Positions 54,341-61,862 of a stretch of 64,000 nucleotides of DNA are shown one piece after another (positions within the stretch are counted from its first letter, which is position 1; every line of letters begins with the position of its first letter). The notes below the pieces were generated by a model, which had not been told where the DNA came from, searched no databases, and saw only the letters and a program-made list of their open reading frames with translations. Source of the DNA: Kitasatospora fiedleri (lineage in GTDB: Bacteria > Actinomycetota > Actinomycetes > Streptomycetales > Streptomycetaceae); contig NZ_OX419519.1 of NCBI RefSeq assembly GCF_948472415.1, forward strand, positions 992,001-1,056,000, in the 5' to 3' direction. A program made the position numbers and the translations under genes.

Positions 54341-55768
54341 TCACCGCGGGCCGTCCCCCTGGAGGGCGGCCGTCTGCGAAATGGTAGTCCCGATCCGTTC
54401 GAGTGCCGCGTCGTCCCGGGCCAGGGCGGGCAGCACCGGGCCGTCGGCGGTGCCCCAGCGGCGGGCGACGGCGTCGGCGCGCTCGCCGGTGAGCAGCGCG
54501 GCGGCCTGGGCGGCGGCGCCGAGGGCCACCAGTTCGCGGGCGGCGGGCAGTTGGACGGGGCGGCCGGAGAGCCGGCGGACGGTGTCCTGCCAGGCCCGGC
54601 CCCGGGCGCCGCCGCCGATCAGCAGGATCGGCCGTTCGGGGTCGGCGGCGCCGGGGCCGTCGACGGCGAGGACGTCGTCGAGGGCGGCGAGCAGCGAGTA
54701 CGCGGCGCCGTCGTAGGCGGCCTGGAGGAGTTGCCCGGCGGTGGTGTCGTGGCGCAGGCCGTGCAGCAGGCCGCTGGCGTGCGGGAGGGCGGGGGTGCGT
54801 TCGCCGTCGAGGTAGGGCAGCAGGACGGCGCTGCCGCCGGGTTCGACGTCCTGGCGGTCGCGGCCGAGCAGGGCGGCGATCCGGTCGACGGCGAGGGTGC
54901 AGTTGAGGGTGCAGGCGAGCGGGAGCCAGCCGTCGAGGGCGTCGGCGAAGCCCGCGACGGTGCCGGTGGGGTCGGCGGGGCGGTGGCGGGCGACGGTGTA
55001 GACGGTGCCGGAGGTGCCGAGGCTGAGCACGGGGGTGCCGGCGGTGAGGCCGAGGCCGAGGGCGGCGGCCATGTTGTCGCCGGTGCCGGCGGCGACGAGG
55101 GTGCCGGGGCGCAGCGGTCCGCCGGGGCGGGCGTGGCCGGCGGGCGTTCCGGCGGGGATGACGGCGGGGAGCAGGGCGGGGTCGAGGCCGAGGTGGTCGA
55201 GGACGGCGGGGTGGTAGCCGTCGGGGGTCCACCAGCCGGTGCCGGAGGCGTCGCCGCGGTCGGTGGTGGCGGTGCCGGTGAGCCGTTCGGTGAGGTAGTC
55301 GTGCGGGAGGCGGACGGCGGCGGTGCGCGCGGCGTGCTCGGGTTCGGTGGCGCGCAGCCAGGCCCATTTGGCGGCGGTGAAGGAGGCGCCGGGGACGCTG
55401 CCGAGTTCGGCGGCCCACCGGTCCGGGCCGAACTTCCGCACCAGTTCGGCGGCCTGGGGTGCGGAGCGGACGTCGTTCCAGAGCAGGGCGGGGCGGACGG
55501 GGGCTCCGGCGGCGTCCAGGGTGACCAGTCCGTGCTGCTGGCCGCCGACGGCCAGGGCGTGGGCGCGGTCGGCCCAGCCGGTGGCGGCGACGGCGGCGGT
55601 GAGGGCGTCCCACCACTGGGCGGGGTCGCTCTCCTGGCCGTGGCGGGAGTCGACCCGGTGGGGGGCGCGGCCCTCGCCGAGGACGCGGCCGGTCTCGGCG
55701 TCGACGGCCAGTGCCTTGGTGGACTGGGTCGAGCTGTCGACGCCGATCACCACCTGCGGGTGTGCCAT
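54341..55768 (-). CDS. xylB: Xylulokinase
   Basis: 475 residues, ATG at 55768. FGGY kinase motifs: VIGVDSSTQSTKALAVDAET (phosphate 1), AVGGQQHGLVTLDAAGAPV, PALLWNDVRSAPQAAELV, LPHDYLTERLTG, DRGDASGTGWW, LVAAGTGDNMAAALGLGLT, VLSLGTSGTVYTV (phosphate 2) and LIGGGARGRAWQDTV (adenosine). It phosphorylates D-xylulose with ATP to enter the pentose phosphate pathway. Divergent from xylA, sharing a 318-bp control region. 211 bp separate it from the ROK gene, which is on the same strand downstream. Confidence 0.95.
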   Translation of the reverse strand: MAHPQVVIGVDSSTQSTKALAVDAETGRVLGEGRAPHRVDSRHGQESDPAQWWDALTAAVAATGWADRAHALAVGGQQHGLVTLDAAGAPVRPALLWNDVRSAPQAAELVRKFGPDRWAAELGSVPGASFTAAKWAWLRATEPEHAARTAAVRLPHDYLTERLTGTATTDRGDASGTGWWTPDGYHPAVLDHLGLDPALLPAVIPAGTPAGHARPGGPLRPGTLVAAGTGDNMAAALGLGLTAGTPVLSLGTSGTVYTVARHRPADPTGTVAGFADALDGWLPLACTLNCTLAVDRIAALLGRDRQDVEPGGSAVLLPYLDGERTPALPHASGLLHGLRHDTTAGQLLQAAYDGAAYSLLAALDDVLAVDGPGAADPERPILLIGGGARGRAWQDTVRRLSGRPVQLPAARELVALGAAAQAAALLTGERADAVARRWGTADGPVLPALARDDAALERIGTTISQTAALQGDGPR

Positions 55769-55823
55769 GGGGGCGTGCTCCTGTCTGCGGTCGTCCGGTG
55801 CCGGTGTGCGGCCGTCCGGGGCG

Positions 55824-55919
55824 GGGTTCCCTCGGGTCCGGGTTCCCTCGGGTCCGGGTTCCCTCGGGTCCGGGTTCCGTCGGGTCCGGGTTCCGTCGGG
55901 CGGGGGTTCCGTCGGGTGT
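55824..55919. repeat. Six 16-bp tandem repeats in the xylB-xylA spacer
   Basis: The unit GGGTTCC(C/G)TCGGGTCC repeats six times in perfect 16-bp register. Units 1-3 are identical; unit 4 changes one base; units 5-6 diverge at the end. It lies between the xylB start and the ROK-type operator. Confidence 0.92.
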
Positions 55920-55957
55920 TACGCGCGGGGGCTTCCCTCCCGGGCTCGGCCATATTA

Positions 55958-55980
55958 ATTTGTCTTTCGGCCTGACGAAT
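55958..55980. promoter_or_regulatory. ROK-type operator upstream of xylA
   Basis: ATTTGTC-N9-GACGAAT is an inverted repeat with one mismatch. TTTGTC/GAC-AA half-sites are typical for ROK/XylR operators. AT-rich TATTAATTTGTC beside it suggests overlap with the promoter, 106 bp before the xylA ATG. Confidence 0.6.
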
Positions 55981-56086
55981 AGACCCCGATCCGGGTTACC
56001 GTCGGTTCCGGCCCCGATTCGCGTCGGGCCGCCGGTCGATCCCTCGGTCGATCCACCCGGTCGATCACCAGCGTTTGGAGTACGAG

Positions 56087-57253
56087 ATGAGCCAGCTCAC
56101 CCCCACCCCCGCCGACAAGTTCACCTTCGGCCTGTGGACGGTCGGCTGGCAGGGCCGCGACCCGTTCGGCGACGCCACCCGTCCGGCCCTGGACCCGGTC
56201 GAGACGGTGGAGAGGCTCGCCGGGCTGGGCGCGTACGGCGTGACCTTCCACGACGACGACCTGGTCCCGTTCGGCTCCTCGGACGCGGAGCGGGAGGCGG
56301 TCGTCAAGCGCTTCCGCGCCGCCCTGGAGTCCACCGGCCTGCGGGTGCCGATGGCCACCACCAACCTGTTCACCCACCCGGTCTTCAAGGACGGCGCGTT
56401 CACCGCCAACGACCGCGACGTGCGCCGCTACGCCCTGCGCAAGACCATCCGCAACATCGACCTGGCGGTCGAGCTGGGCGCGAGCGTGTACGTCGCCTGG
56501 GGCGGCCGGGAGGGTGCCGAGCACGGCGCGTCCAAGGACGTCCGGGTCGCCCTCGACCGGATGAAGGAGGCCTTCGACCTGCTCGGCGACTACGTCACGG
56601 AGCAGGGCTACGACCTGCGCTTCGCGATCGAGCCCAAGCCGAACGAGCCGCGCGGCGACATCCTGCTGCCGACCATCGGCCACGCCCTCGCCTTCATCGA
56701 GCGCCTGGAGCGCCCCGAGCTGGTCGGCGTCAACCCCGAGGTCGGCCACGAGCAGATGGCGGGCCTGAACTTCCCGCACGGCATCGCGCAGGCGCTGTGG
56801 GCGGGCAAGCTGTTCCACATCGACCTGAACGGCCAGTCCGGCATCAAGTACGACCAGGACTTCCGGTTCGGCGCGGGCGACCTGCGGCAGGCGTTCTGGC
56901 TGGTCGACCTGCTGGAGTCCTCCGACTACCAGGGCCCGCGGCACTTCGACTTCAAGCCGCCGCGCACCGAGGACATTGACGGCGTGTGGGCCTCCGCGGC
57001 CGGCAACATGCGCAACTACCTGCTGCTCAAGGAGCGCGCGCTGGCCTTCCGCGCCGACCCGCAGGTGCAGGAGGCGCTGCGCGCCGCCCGCCTCGACCAG
57101 CTCGCCCTGCCGACCGCCGCCGACGGCCTGTCCGCGCTGCTCGCCGACCGCTCCGCGTTCGAGGACTTCGACGTCACCGCCGCCGCCGAGCGCGGCATGG
57201 CCTTCGAGCACCTCGACCAGCTGGCCATCGAGCACCTGCTCGGCGCCCGCTGA
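56087..57253 (+). CDS. xylA: Xylose isomerase (class I)
   Basis: 388 residues, ATG at 56087 with GGAG upstream. The actinobacterial class I enzyme: [34 protein letters not shown] (catalytic His), [38 protein letters not shown] (metal Glu), [40 protein letters not shown] (metal Asp) and [12 protein letters not shown]. It converts D-xylose to D-xylulose (and glucose to fructose). Intact and divergent from xylB, with a strong terminator behind it. Confidence 0.97.
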   Translation: MSQLTPTPADKFTFGLWTVGWQGRDPFGDATRPALDPVETVERLAGLGAYGVTFHDDDLVPFGSSDAEREAVVKRFRAALESTGLRVPMATTNLFTHPVFKDGAFTANDRDVRRYALRKTIRNIDLAVELGASVYVAWGGREGAEHGASKDVRVALDRMKEAFDLLGDYVTEQGYDLRFAIEPKPNEPRGDILLPTIGHALAFIERLERPELVGVNPEVGHEQMAGLNFPHGIAQALWAGKLFHIDLNGQSGIKYDQDFRFGAGDLRQAFWLVDLLESSDYQGPRHFDFKPPRTEDIDGVWASAAGNMRNYLLLKERALAFRADPQVQEALRAARLDQLALPTAADGLSALLADRSAFEDFDVTAAAERGMAFEHLDQLAIEHLLGAR

Positions 57254-57306
57254 GCCGGGGCGGCGGCCGGGGCGGCAGCCGGGGCGGCCGGAACGGCCGG
57301 TAGCCC

Positions 57307-57355
57307 GAACGGCTCCGGTCGGCCCTCCGTCACTGGGGGCCGACCGGAGCCGTTC
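57307..57355 (+). terminator. Perfect 19-bp hairpin after xylA
   Basis: GAACGGCTCCGGTCGGCCC (57307-57325) pairs completely with 57337-57355 around an 11-base loop, the longest perfect stem noticed in the window, 54 bp after the xylA stop. Confidence 0.9.
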
Positions 57356-57482
57356 CTGCTCAACTCCCTTACTTGACAACCCTACTGACGGAGCATCACC
57401 CGGCTGCACCGACGCCCCCCGACCGGACGGGGACGGGCTCCCGCGAGGCCGGCCCGCGCGGGAGCCCGCCCCCGGCGTTCGT

Positions 57483-58631
57483 TCAGCGCGGGAGCGCCCC
57501 CGGCCGGTAGTCGTGCAGCCAGCCCGTCGACCGGGCGTAGCCGCGGGCGAACACCAGCGGCATCACCGCGTCCCGCACCCGGGCGGCGAACGGGCCCGCG
57601 GTCTTGGCGTCCCGGTTGGCCGCCGCCGTGCGGGCGAGCTTCCCGGCGCGGGCCGTCCGTTCCCGGTCGAACGCGGCCAGGGCGGTGGCCCGGTCGGGCC
57701 CGGCGTGCAGCGACCGGGCCAGCGCCACCGCGTCCTCCAGCGCCATGGACGCGCCCTGCCCGGCGCCCACCGGGTGCGCCGCGTCGCCGACCAGCACGTG
57801 CCGCCCGTCCTGGCGGCGCGGCACCGGCGGCAGAACGTGGAACAGTGTCGCCGCCTCGACCCGGGCCGCGCCGAGAATCCGCCGGGGCACCTCCTCGGTC
57901 GCGAAGACCTCGGCCACCTCCGCCGCCCCGAGCGCGGGCCCGCCCGGCGGCACGGGGCCGACGAGCTGCGCGGACCACCACACGGTGCCGTCCGGCGCGG
58001 GCAGGTGCAGGAACGTGCCGCGACGCCCGAAGGTCAGGTTGAACGTCCGGCCCGGGCCCGCCTCCGGCACCCCCTCCGCGACGCCCGCGACCCCGTACAA
58101 CCCGGCGTACGAGGGCTCCGGCCCGCCCGGGTCGAGCACCTGCCGGACGGTCGAGCGCAGCCCGTCCGCCCCGACCACCAGGTCCGCACCGGCCACCGCC
58201 GCCGCCACCGGACCGCCCGCCGGACTCCCCTCCGTCCCGTCGCCCGGCCCGGGCAGCCGTTCGCCGAGCACGATCCGCGCGCCCGCCCGGACCGCCGCCG
58301 CCCGCAGCGCCGCGACCAGGTCGGCCCGCATCAGCGTGACCGCGCGCAGCGGGTCGTCCGCCGCCCGGCCGCGCGGCACGTCGCCCAGCAGCCTGCCGCG
58401 CCCCGACCACATCAGCTGCCGGTCGACCTCGAAGCCCGCCGCCCGCACCTCGTCCAGGCAGCCAAGCGACTCCAGCGCCCGCAGCCCGTTGACGGCCAGG
58501 CCCAGGAACGCGCCGACCCGGCCGGCCGGGTCCGGGTACGCCTCGTACACCGTCACCTCGGCGCCGATCCTGCGCAGCGCGATCGCGCTCGCCGCGCCGG
58601 CCACCCCCGCGCCGATGACTACCGCCTTCAT
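57483..58631 (-). CDS. FAD-dependent monooxygenase (class A)
   Basis: 382 residues from the ATG at 58631. FAD motif MKAVVIGAGVAGAASAIALR with EVTVYEAYPDPAG, DG motif DLVVGADGLRSTVRQVLDPG, second FAD motif HVLVGDAAHPVGAGQGASMA and LEDAVALARSL. The set is that of 3-hydroxybenzoate/salicylate hydroxylase-like and antibiotic-inactivating monooxygenases. Divergent from a TetR gene with overlapping palindromes in the spacer, so inducible by its substrate. Related only in class to the other monooxygenase at 13600. Confidence 0.93.
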   Translation of the reverse strand: MKAVVIGAGVAGAASAIALRRIGAEVTVYEAYPDPAGRVGAFLGLAVNGLRALESLGCLDEVRAAGFEVDRQLMWSGRGRLLGDVPRGRAADDPLRAVTLMRADLVAALRAAAVRAGARIVLGERLPGPGDGTEGSPAGGPVAAAVAGADLVVGADGLRSTVRQVLDPGGPEPSYAGLYGVAGVAEGVPEAGPGRTFNLTFGRRGTFLHLPAPDGTVWWSAQLVGPVPPGGPALGAAEVAEVFATEEVPRRILGAARVEAATLFHVLPPVPRRQDGRHVLVGDAAHPVGAGQGASMALEDAVALARSLHAGPDRATALAAFDRERTARAGKLARTAAANRDAKTAGPFAARVRDAVMPLVFARGYARSTGWLHDYRPGALPR

Positions 58632-58655
58632 GGGCCCACCCCTCGCTGAATCATC

Positions 58656-58676
58656 ATTCAATGAATAGTCATTCAT
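58656..58676. promoter_or_regulatory. Overlapping TetR operators
   Basis: ATTCA-A-TGAAT (58656-58666) and ATGAAT-AGTC-ATTCAT (58661-58676) are both perfect palindromes and share a half-site, 25-45 bp upstream of the monooxygenase ATG. The patch is AT-rich. Confidence 0.75.
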
Positions 58677-58710
58677 CGAACTGGACGTCAGTATGCTGTC
58701 GGCACTGACG

Positions 58711-58757
58711 GCGGGTCAAGGCTGCGGGTCAAGGCTGCGGGTCAAAGCGGGTCAAGG
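58711..58757. repeat. GCTGCGGGTCAAG tandem repeats before tetR
   Basis: Three 13-bp units plus a shortened fourth (AGCGGGTCAAG) lie between the operators and the TetR gene's ribosome site (GGGAGG). Confidence 0.85.
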
Positions 58758-58770
58758 GAGGTTGGACGCG

Positions 58771-59430
58771 ATGGGCGTGCGCAAGGAGCAGGCGGCGGGG
58801 ACCAGGGCGGCGCTACTGGAGGCCGCCCGGCAGCAGTTCGTCGAACGCGGCTACCTCAACACGAAGATCACCGACATCACCGCGGCCGCCGGCCGGGCCA
58901 CCGGCTCGTTCTACGCGCACTTCGCCGACAAGGACGAGTTGCTGCACGCCCTGCTCGACGACGTCCGCACCCAGGCCCGCGGGCAGGTCGTCGTCCAGGT
59001 CCACCCGCGCGAGCACGACCTCGGCGACCGGGACCAACTGCGCGCCCACCTCGGCGCGTCCTGGCAGGCCATGCGCGACCACCTCCCGGTCACCATCGCC
59101 CTGTTCGAGTCGATCGTCGCCGCGGGCCCGCGCTCCGGCCGGGCCTGGCAGCGCCTCACCACGGACACCGACGTCCTCCGCGACCACCTCGAATACCTCC
59201 GCGAGCAGGGCCGCCCCCTCCCCGGCGACCCCGCCCTGCTCGCCCCCGCGATGGGCGCGATGCTCGGCCTGCTCTCCTACGCCCTGCTCACCGCCGACCA
59301 CCCCGCCCACGACGACACCGAAGTCGTCGACACCCTCACCGACCTCCTCCTCCACGGCCTGGCCGGCCGCCCCGCACCACCGGAGCAGCCGGACCAGCCG
59401 GGCCGACCGGCATCCGGAACGGCGAGCTGA
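58771..59430 (+). CDS. TetR-family transcriptional repressor
   Basis: 219 residues, ATG at 58771. HTH region: [40 protein letters not shown] and [14 protein letters not shown]. The C-terminal ligand domain is helical ([38 protein letters not shown]). The tail is Pro/Gln-rich. It should repress itself and the divergent monooxygenase via the palindromes at 58656-58676. Confidence 0.94.
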   Translation: MGVRKEQAAGTRAALLEAARQQFVERGYLNTKITDITAAAGRATGSFYAHFADKDELLHALLDDVRTQARGQVVVQVHPREHDLGDRDQLRAHLGASWQAMRDHLPVTIALFESIVAAGPRSGRAWQRLTTDTDVLRDHLEYLREQGRPLPGDPALLAPAMGAMLGLLSYALLTADHPAHDDTEVVDTLTDLLLHGLAGRPAPPEQPDQPGRPASGTAS

Positions 59431-59456
59431 CACCCGCGCCCCTCAGCACTTCCCCC

Positions 59457-60653
59457 TCAGCACCTCCCGGACGACCCGACCGGCGCGGGCACCGCATCGA
59501 CCAGCCGGTCGAGTTCGGCCTCCGTGTTGTAGTAGTGCGGCGAGGCGCGGACGAGCGACGCGAGGCCCCGGGGCCCGAGGTCCCAGCGCGCGTACTCGGC
59601 GAGGGAGACCGAGACGTTGATCCCGCTGTCGCGCAGCGCGCGGGCGACGTCCTCGCTGTCGCGGCCCTCGACGGTGAAGGTCACCAGAGCGCACTGCCGC
59701 GCGCCCCGGTCGTGCACCCGTACCCCGGGCAGTGTCCGCAGGCGGGCGCGCAGGGCCGCGCCCAGCCGGGTGACCCGGTCCCCGATCGCGTCCGGGCCGA
59801 GGGCGAGGGCGTACTCGGCGGCGACGCCGAGGCCGATCCGGGCCGCGCAGTTGCCCTCCCAGCTCTCGAACCGCCGGGCGTCGGCGCGGACTTCGTAGGC
59901 GTCCGCCGAGGTCCAGGTCGCCGCGTGCAGGTCCAGGAACGGCGGTTGCAGCTGTTCGCGGATTCGCGGCGAGCAGTACAGGAAGCCGGTGCCGCGCGGG
60001 CCGCGCAGGAACTTGCGGCCGGGCGCGGTGAGCAGGTCGCAGCCGATCTCGCTGACGTCCAGCGGGAGTTGGCCGACGGACTGGCAGGCGTCCAGCAGGT
60101 AGACGACGCCGGCCTCCCGGGCCACCCGCCCGATCTCGGCGGCCGGGTTGACCAGTCCGCCCTGGGTGGGCACGTGCGTGACCGCGATCAGCCGGACCCG
60201 CTCGTCGATCATCGCGCGCAGCGCGTCGACGTCGAGCTGCCCGTCGGCGTCGTCGGGCACGACCTCGACCCGCACCCCGTGGCGGCGGGCCGTCTGGAGG
60301 TACGCGATGGCGTTGCTCGCGTACTCGGCGCGGGCGGTCAGGATGCGGTCGCCCGGCGCCCAGGGCAGCGCGTGGAACGCCATGTCCCAGGCCCTGGTGG
60401 CGCTCTCCACCACCGCGACGTCCTCCCGCCCGGCCCCGACCAGCCGGGCCAGCGCGTCGTACGTCCGCTCGATCCGCCCGGCTCGCGCGTCCGCCGCCTC
60501 GTACCCCCCGATCTCCTCCTCCAGCCGCAGGTGCTCCACCACCGCGTCCACCACCACCCGCGGTTGCAACGCCGCCCCGGCGTTGTTGAGGTGCACCACC
60601 CGCCCGACCCCCGCCGTCTCCCGCCGCACCCGCTCCACGTCGATCCCCGCCAC
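59457..60653 (-). CDS. Class V aminotransferase/cysteine desulfurase-like PLP enzyme
   Basis: 398 residues from a GTG at 60653 (GGGAGGGG upstream). Fold type I features: VGRVVHLNNAGAALQPRVVV, ESATRAWDMAFHALPWAPGD, ILTARAEYASNAIAYLQTAR, HVPTQGGLVNPAAEIGRVAR, YLLDACQSVGQLPLDVSEIG (PLP Asp) and LLTAPGRKFLRGPRGTGFLY (Schiff-base Lys). The C-terminal small domain is INVSVSLAEYARWDLGPRG. No catalytic Cys loop is evident. Closest to the isopenicillin N epimerase-like/ergothioneine lyase EgtE-like group. Substrate unknown. Confidence 0.88.
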   Translation of the reverse strand: MAGIDVERVRRETAGVGRVVHLNNAGAALQPRVVVDAVVEHLRLEEEIGGYEAADARAGRIERTYDALARLVGAGREDVAVVESATRAWDMAFHALPWAPGDRILTARAEYASNAIAYLQTARRHGVRVEVVPDDADGQLDVDALRAMIDERVRLIAVTHVPTQGGLVNPAAEIGRVAREAGVVYLLDACQSVGQLPLDVSEIGCDLLTAPGRKFLRGPRGTGFLYCSPRIREQLQPPFLDLHAATWTSADAYEVRADARRFESWEGNCAARIGLGVAAEYALALGPDAIGDRVTRLGAALRARLRTLPGVRVHDRGARQCALVTFTVEGRDSEDVARALRDSGINVSVSLAEYARWDLGPRGLASLVRASPHYYNTEAELDRLVDAVPAPVGSSGRC

Positions 60654-61088
60654 CGGCGCCCACCCCTCCCGGAACCGCGCCCGCGCGTCCTCGCCCCGGG
60701 CGGCGCGCGAAACTCTTCGGCGCCCGGGGGTAACGCGCCGCCGGTGGCGGCCGGTTCCCGTCGCGGCGGGGCATCGGGGCTGGGGTGCCGGGCGGCAGGG
60801 CGTGGGCGGGGAGGGCGGACCGGAGGGCGGACCGGAGGGCCCGGGACGTCGACGTCCTGACGGACCGTCCGGCGGGCGGTGCTACGCTCGGGGCACCGCC
60901 CGCCGCCGCACCGCGCGCCTCTTCTCGCACCTGCTCGCGCCCGGCCGGCCGGTCGTTCCCTCGGTGTCGACGCCCCGGTCCGCTGTCCTGCCGACCGCCG
61001 GGCCGACGCCGCCTCGGTCACCGCCCGCGCCAAGGCCCGTGCCGGTGGCCGCCGTTCCCTCTCCCCCGTCCCGGAGGTCCGTGCCGTC
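60654..61088. promoter_or_regulatory. Divergent spacer with tandem palindromes
   Basis: GGACGTCGACGTCC (60844-60857) is a perfect 14-bp palindrome, followed 3 bp later by CGGAC-C-GTCCG (60861-60871). No gene supported in the 435-bp spacer. Position fits a regulator of the phosphatase gene. Confidence 0.45.
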
Positions 61089-61571
61089 ATGCGTCCCACC
61101 CTGTTCACGATCGAGCGGCCCGGCCCCGGGCTGCTGAGCACCATGGCCCGGCCGCGCGGCGGCGACTGGCTCGCGGAGGAGGTGGCGGGGCTGGCAGCGC
61201 TGGGGGTGACGGAGGTGGTCAGCGCGCTGACCGTCGCGGAGCGCGCCGAGCTCGGGCTGGACGCGGAGCCGGAGTTGGTCCGGGCCGCCGGGCTGCGCTT
61301 CACGGCGGTGCCGATCCCGGACCGCGCCGTCCCCGTTCTGGCCGAAGTCCGGCCACTGATCGACGAGTTGGTGCGACGGCTGGGCGCCGGCGGCCACCTG
61401 GCGGTGCACTGCCGGGCCGGGATCGGACGGTCCTCGTTGCTGGCGGCGGCCGTGCTGGTCCGCTGCGGCACGGAGCCGGATGACGCGTGGGCGCGGATCG
61501 CCCGGGCCCGCGGCCTGCCGGTACCGGACACCGCCGAACAGCGGGCCTGGACCGACCGACTGACCAACTGA
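61089..61571 (+). CDS. Dual-specificity/protein-tyrosine phosphatase-like protein
   Basis: 160 residues, ATG at 61089 after GGAGG. Motifs: LLSTMARPRGGDWLAEEVAG, LGVTEVVSALTVAER, FTAVPIPDRAVPVL (general acid Asp) and the P-loop LAVHCRAGIGRSSLLAAAVL (C-x5-R). The C-terminal helix is AWARIARARGLPVPDTAEQR. The size and 'PRGGDWL' start match bacterial DSP-like phosphatases that act on tyrosine phosphate or phosphoinositides. Its stop codon lies inside an 8-bp periodic DNA array. Confidence 0.9.
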   Translation: MRPTLFTIERPGPGLLSTMARPRGGDWLAEEVAGLAALGVTEVVSALTVAERAELGLDAEPELVRAAGLRFTAVPIPDRAVPVLAEVRPLIDELVRRLGAGGHLAVHCRAGIGRSSLLAAAVLVRCGTEPDDAWARIARARGLPVPDTAEQRAWTDRLTN

Positions 61572-61705
61572 CCGGCCGACCAACAGACCGACTGACCAAC
61601 TGACCGGCCGACCAACAGACCGGCCGACCAACTGACCGGCCGACCAACAGACAAGCAGACCAATTGACAGATCGACCAACCGACAAGCCGATCAATCGAC
61701 CGACC
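61554..61705. repeat. 19-unit, 8-bp periodic array GACCNNNN
   Basis: From 61554 to 61705 the sequence is 19 consecutive octamers beginning GAC/GAT (mostly GACC). Higher order: the 24-bp block made of GACCAACT, GACCGGCC and GACCAACA recurs exactly at 61562, 61594 and 61626 (32-bp period). It covers the phosphatase stop codon and ends 157 bp before the transporter gene. Repeat and spacer sizes do not fit a CRISPR array. Confidence 0.93.
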
Positions 61706-61862
61706 GGCACTCGTACCGGCCCGCCCGACGGGTGGGGTGGCGGCGTTCGGGTGGGCCTGGCCGTGTCGCGGGGCGGCGGGTCGGGGCGGGGGCGGGGGCG
61801 CGTCTACCGTCGGGGTTCGGTCACCGTGCGCGGGTGGTGGCGTTGTGCCCCTGGGAGGGTTG

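Noticed and set aside
61562..61649. CRISPR-like regular repeats (24 bp every 32 bp)
   Set aside because: Spacers are only 8 bp and themselves built of the same octamer; no cas genes nearby.
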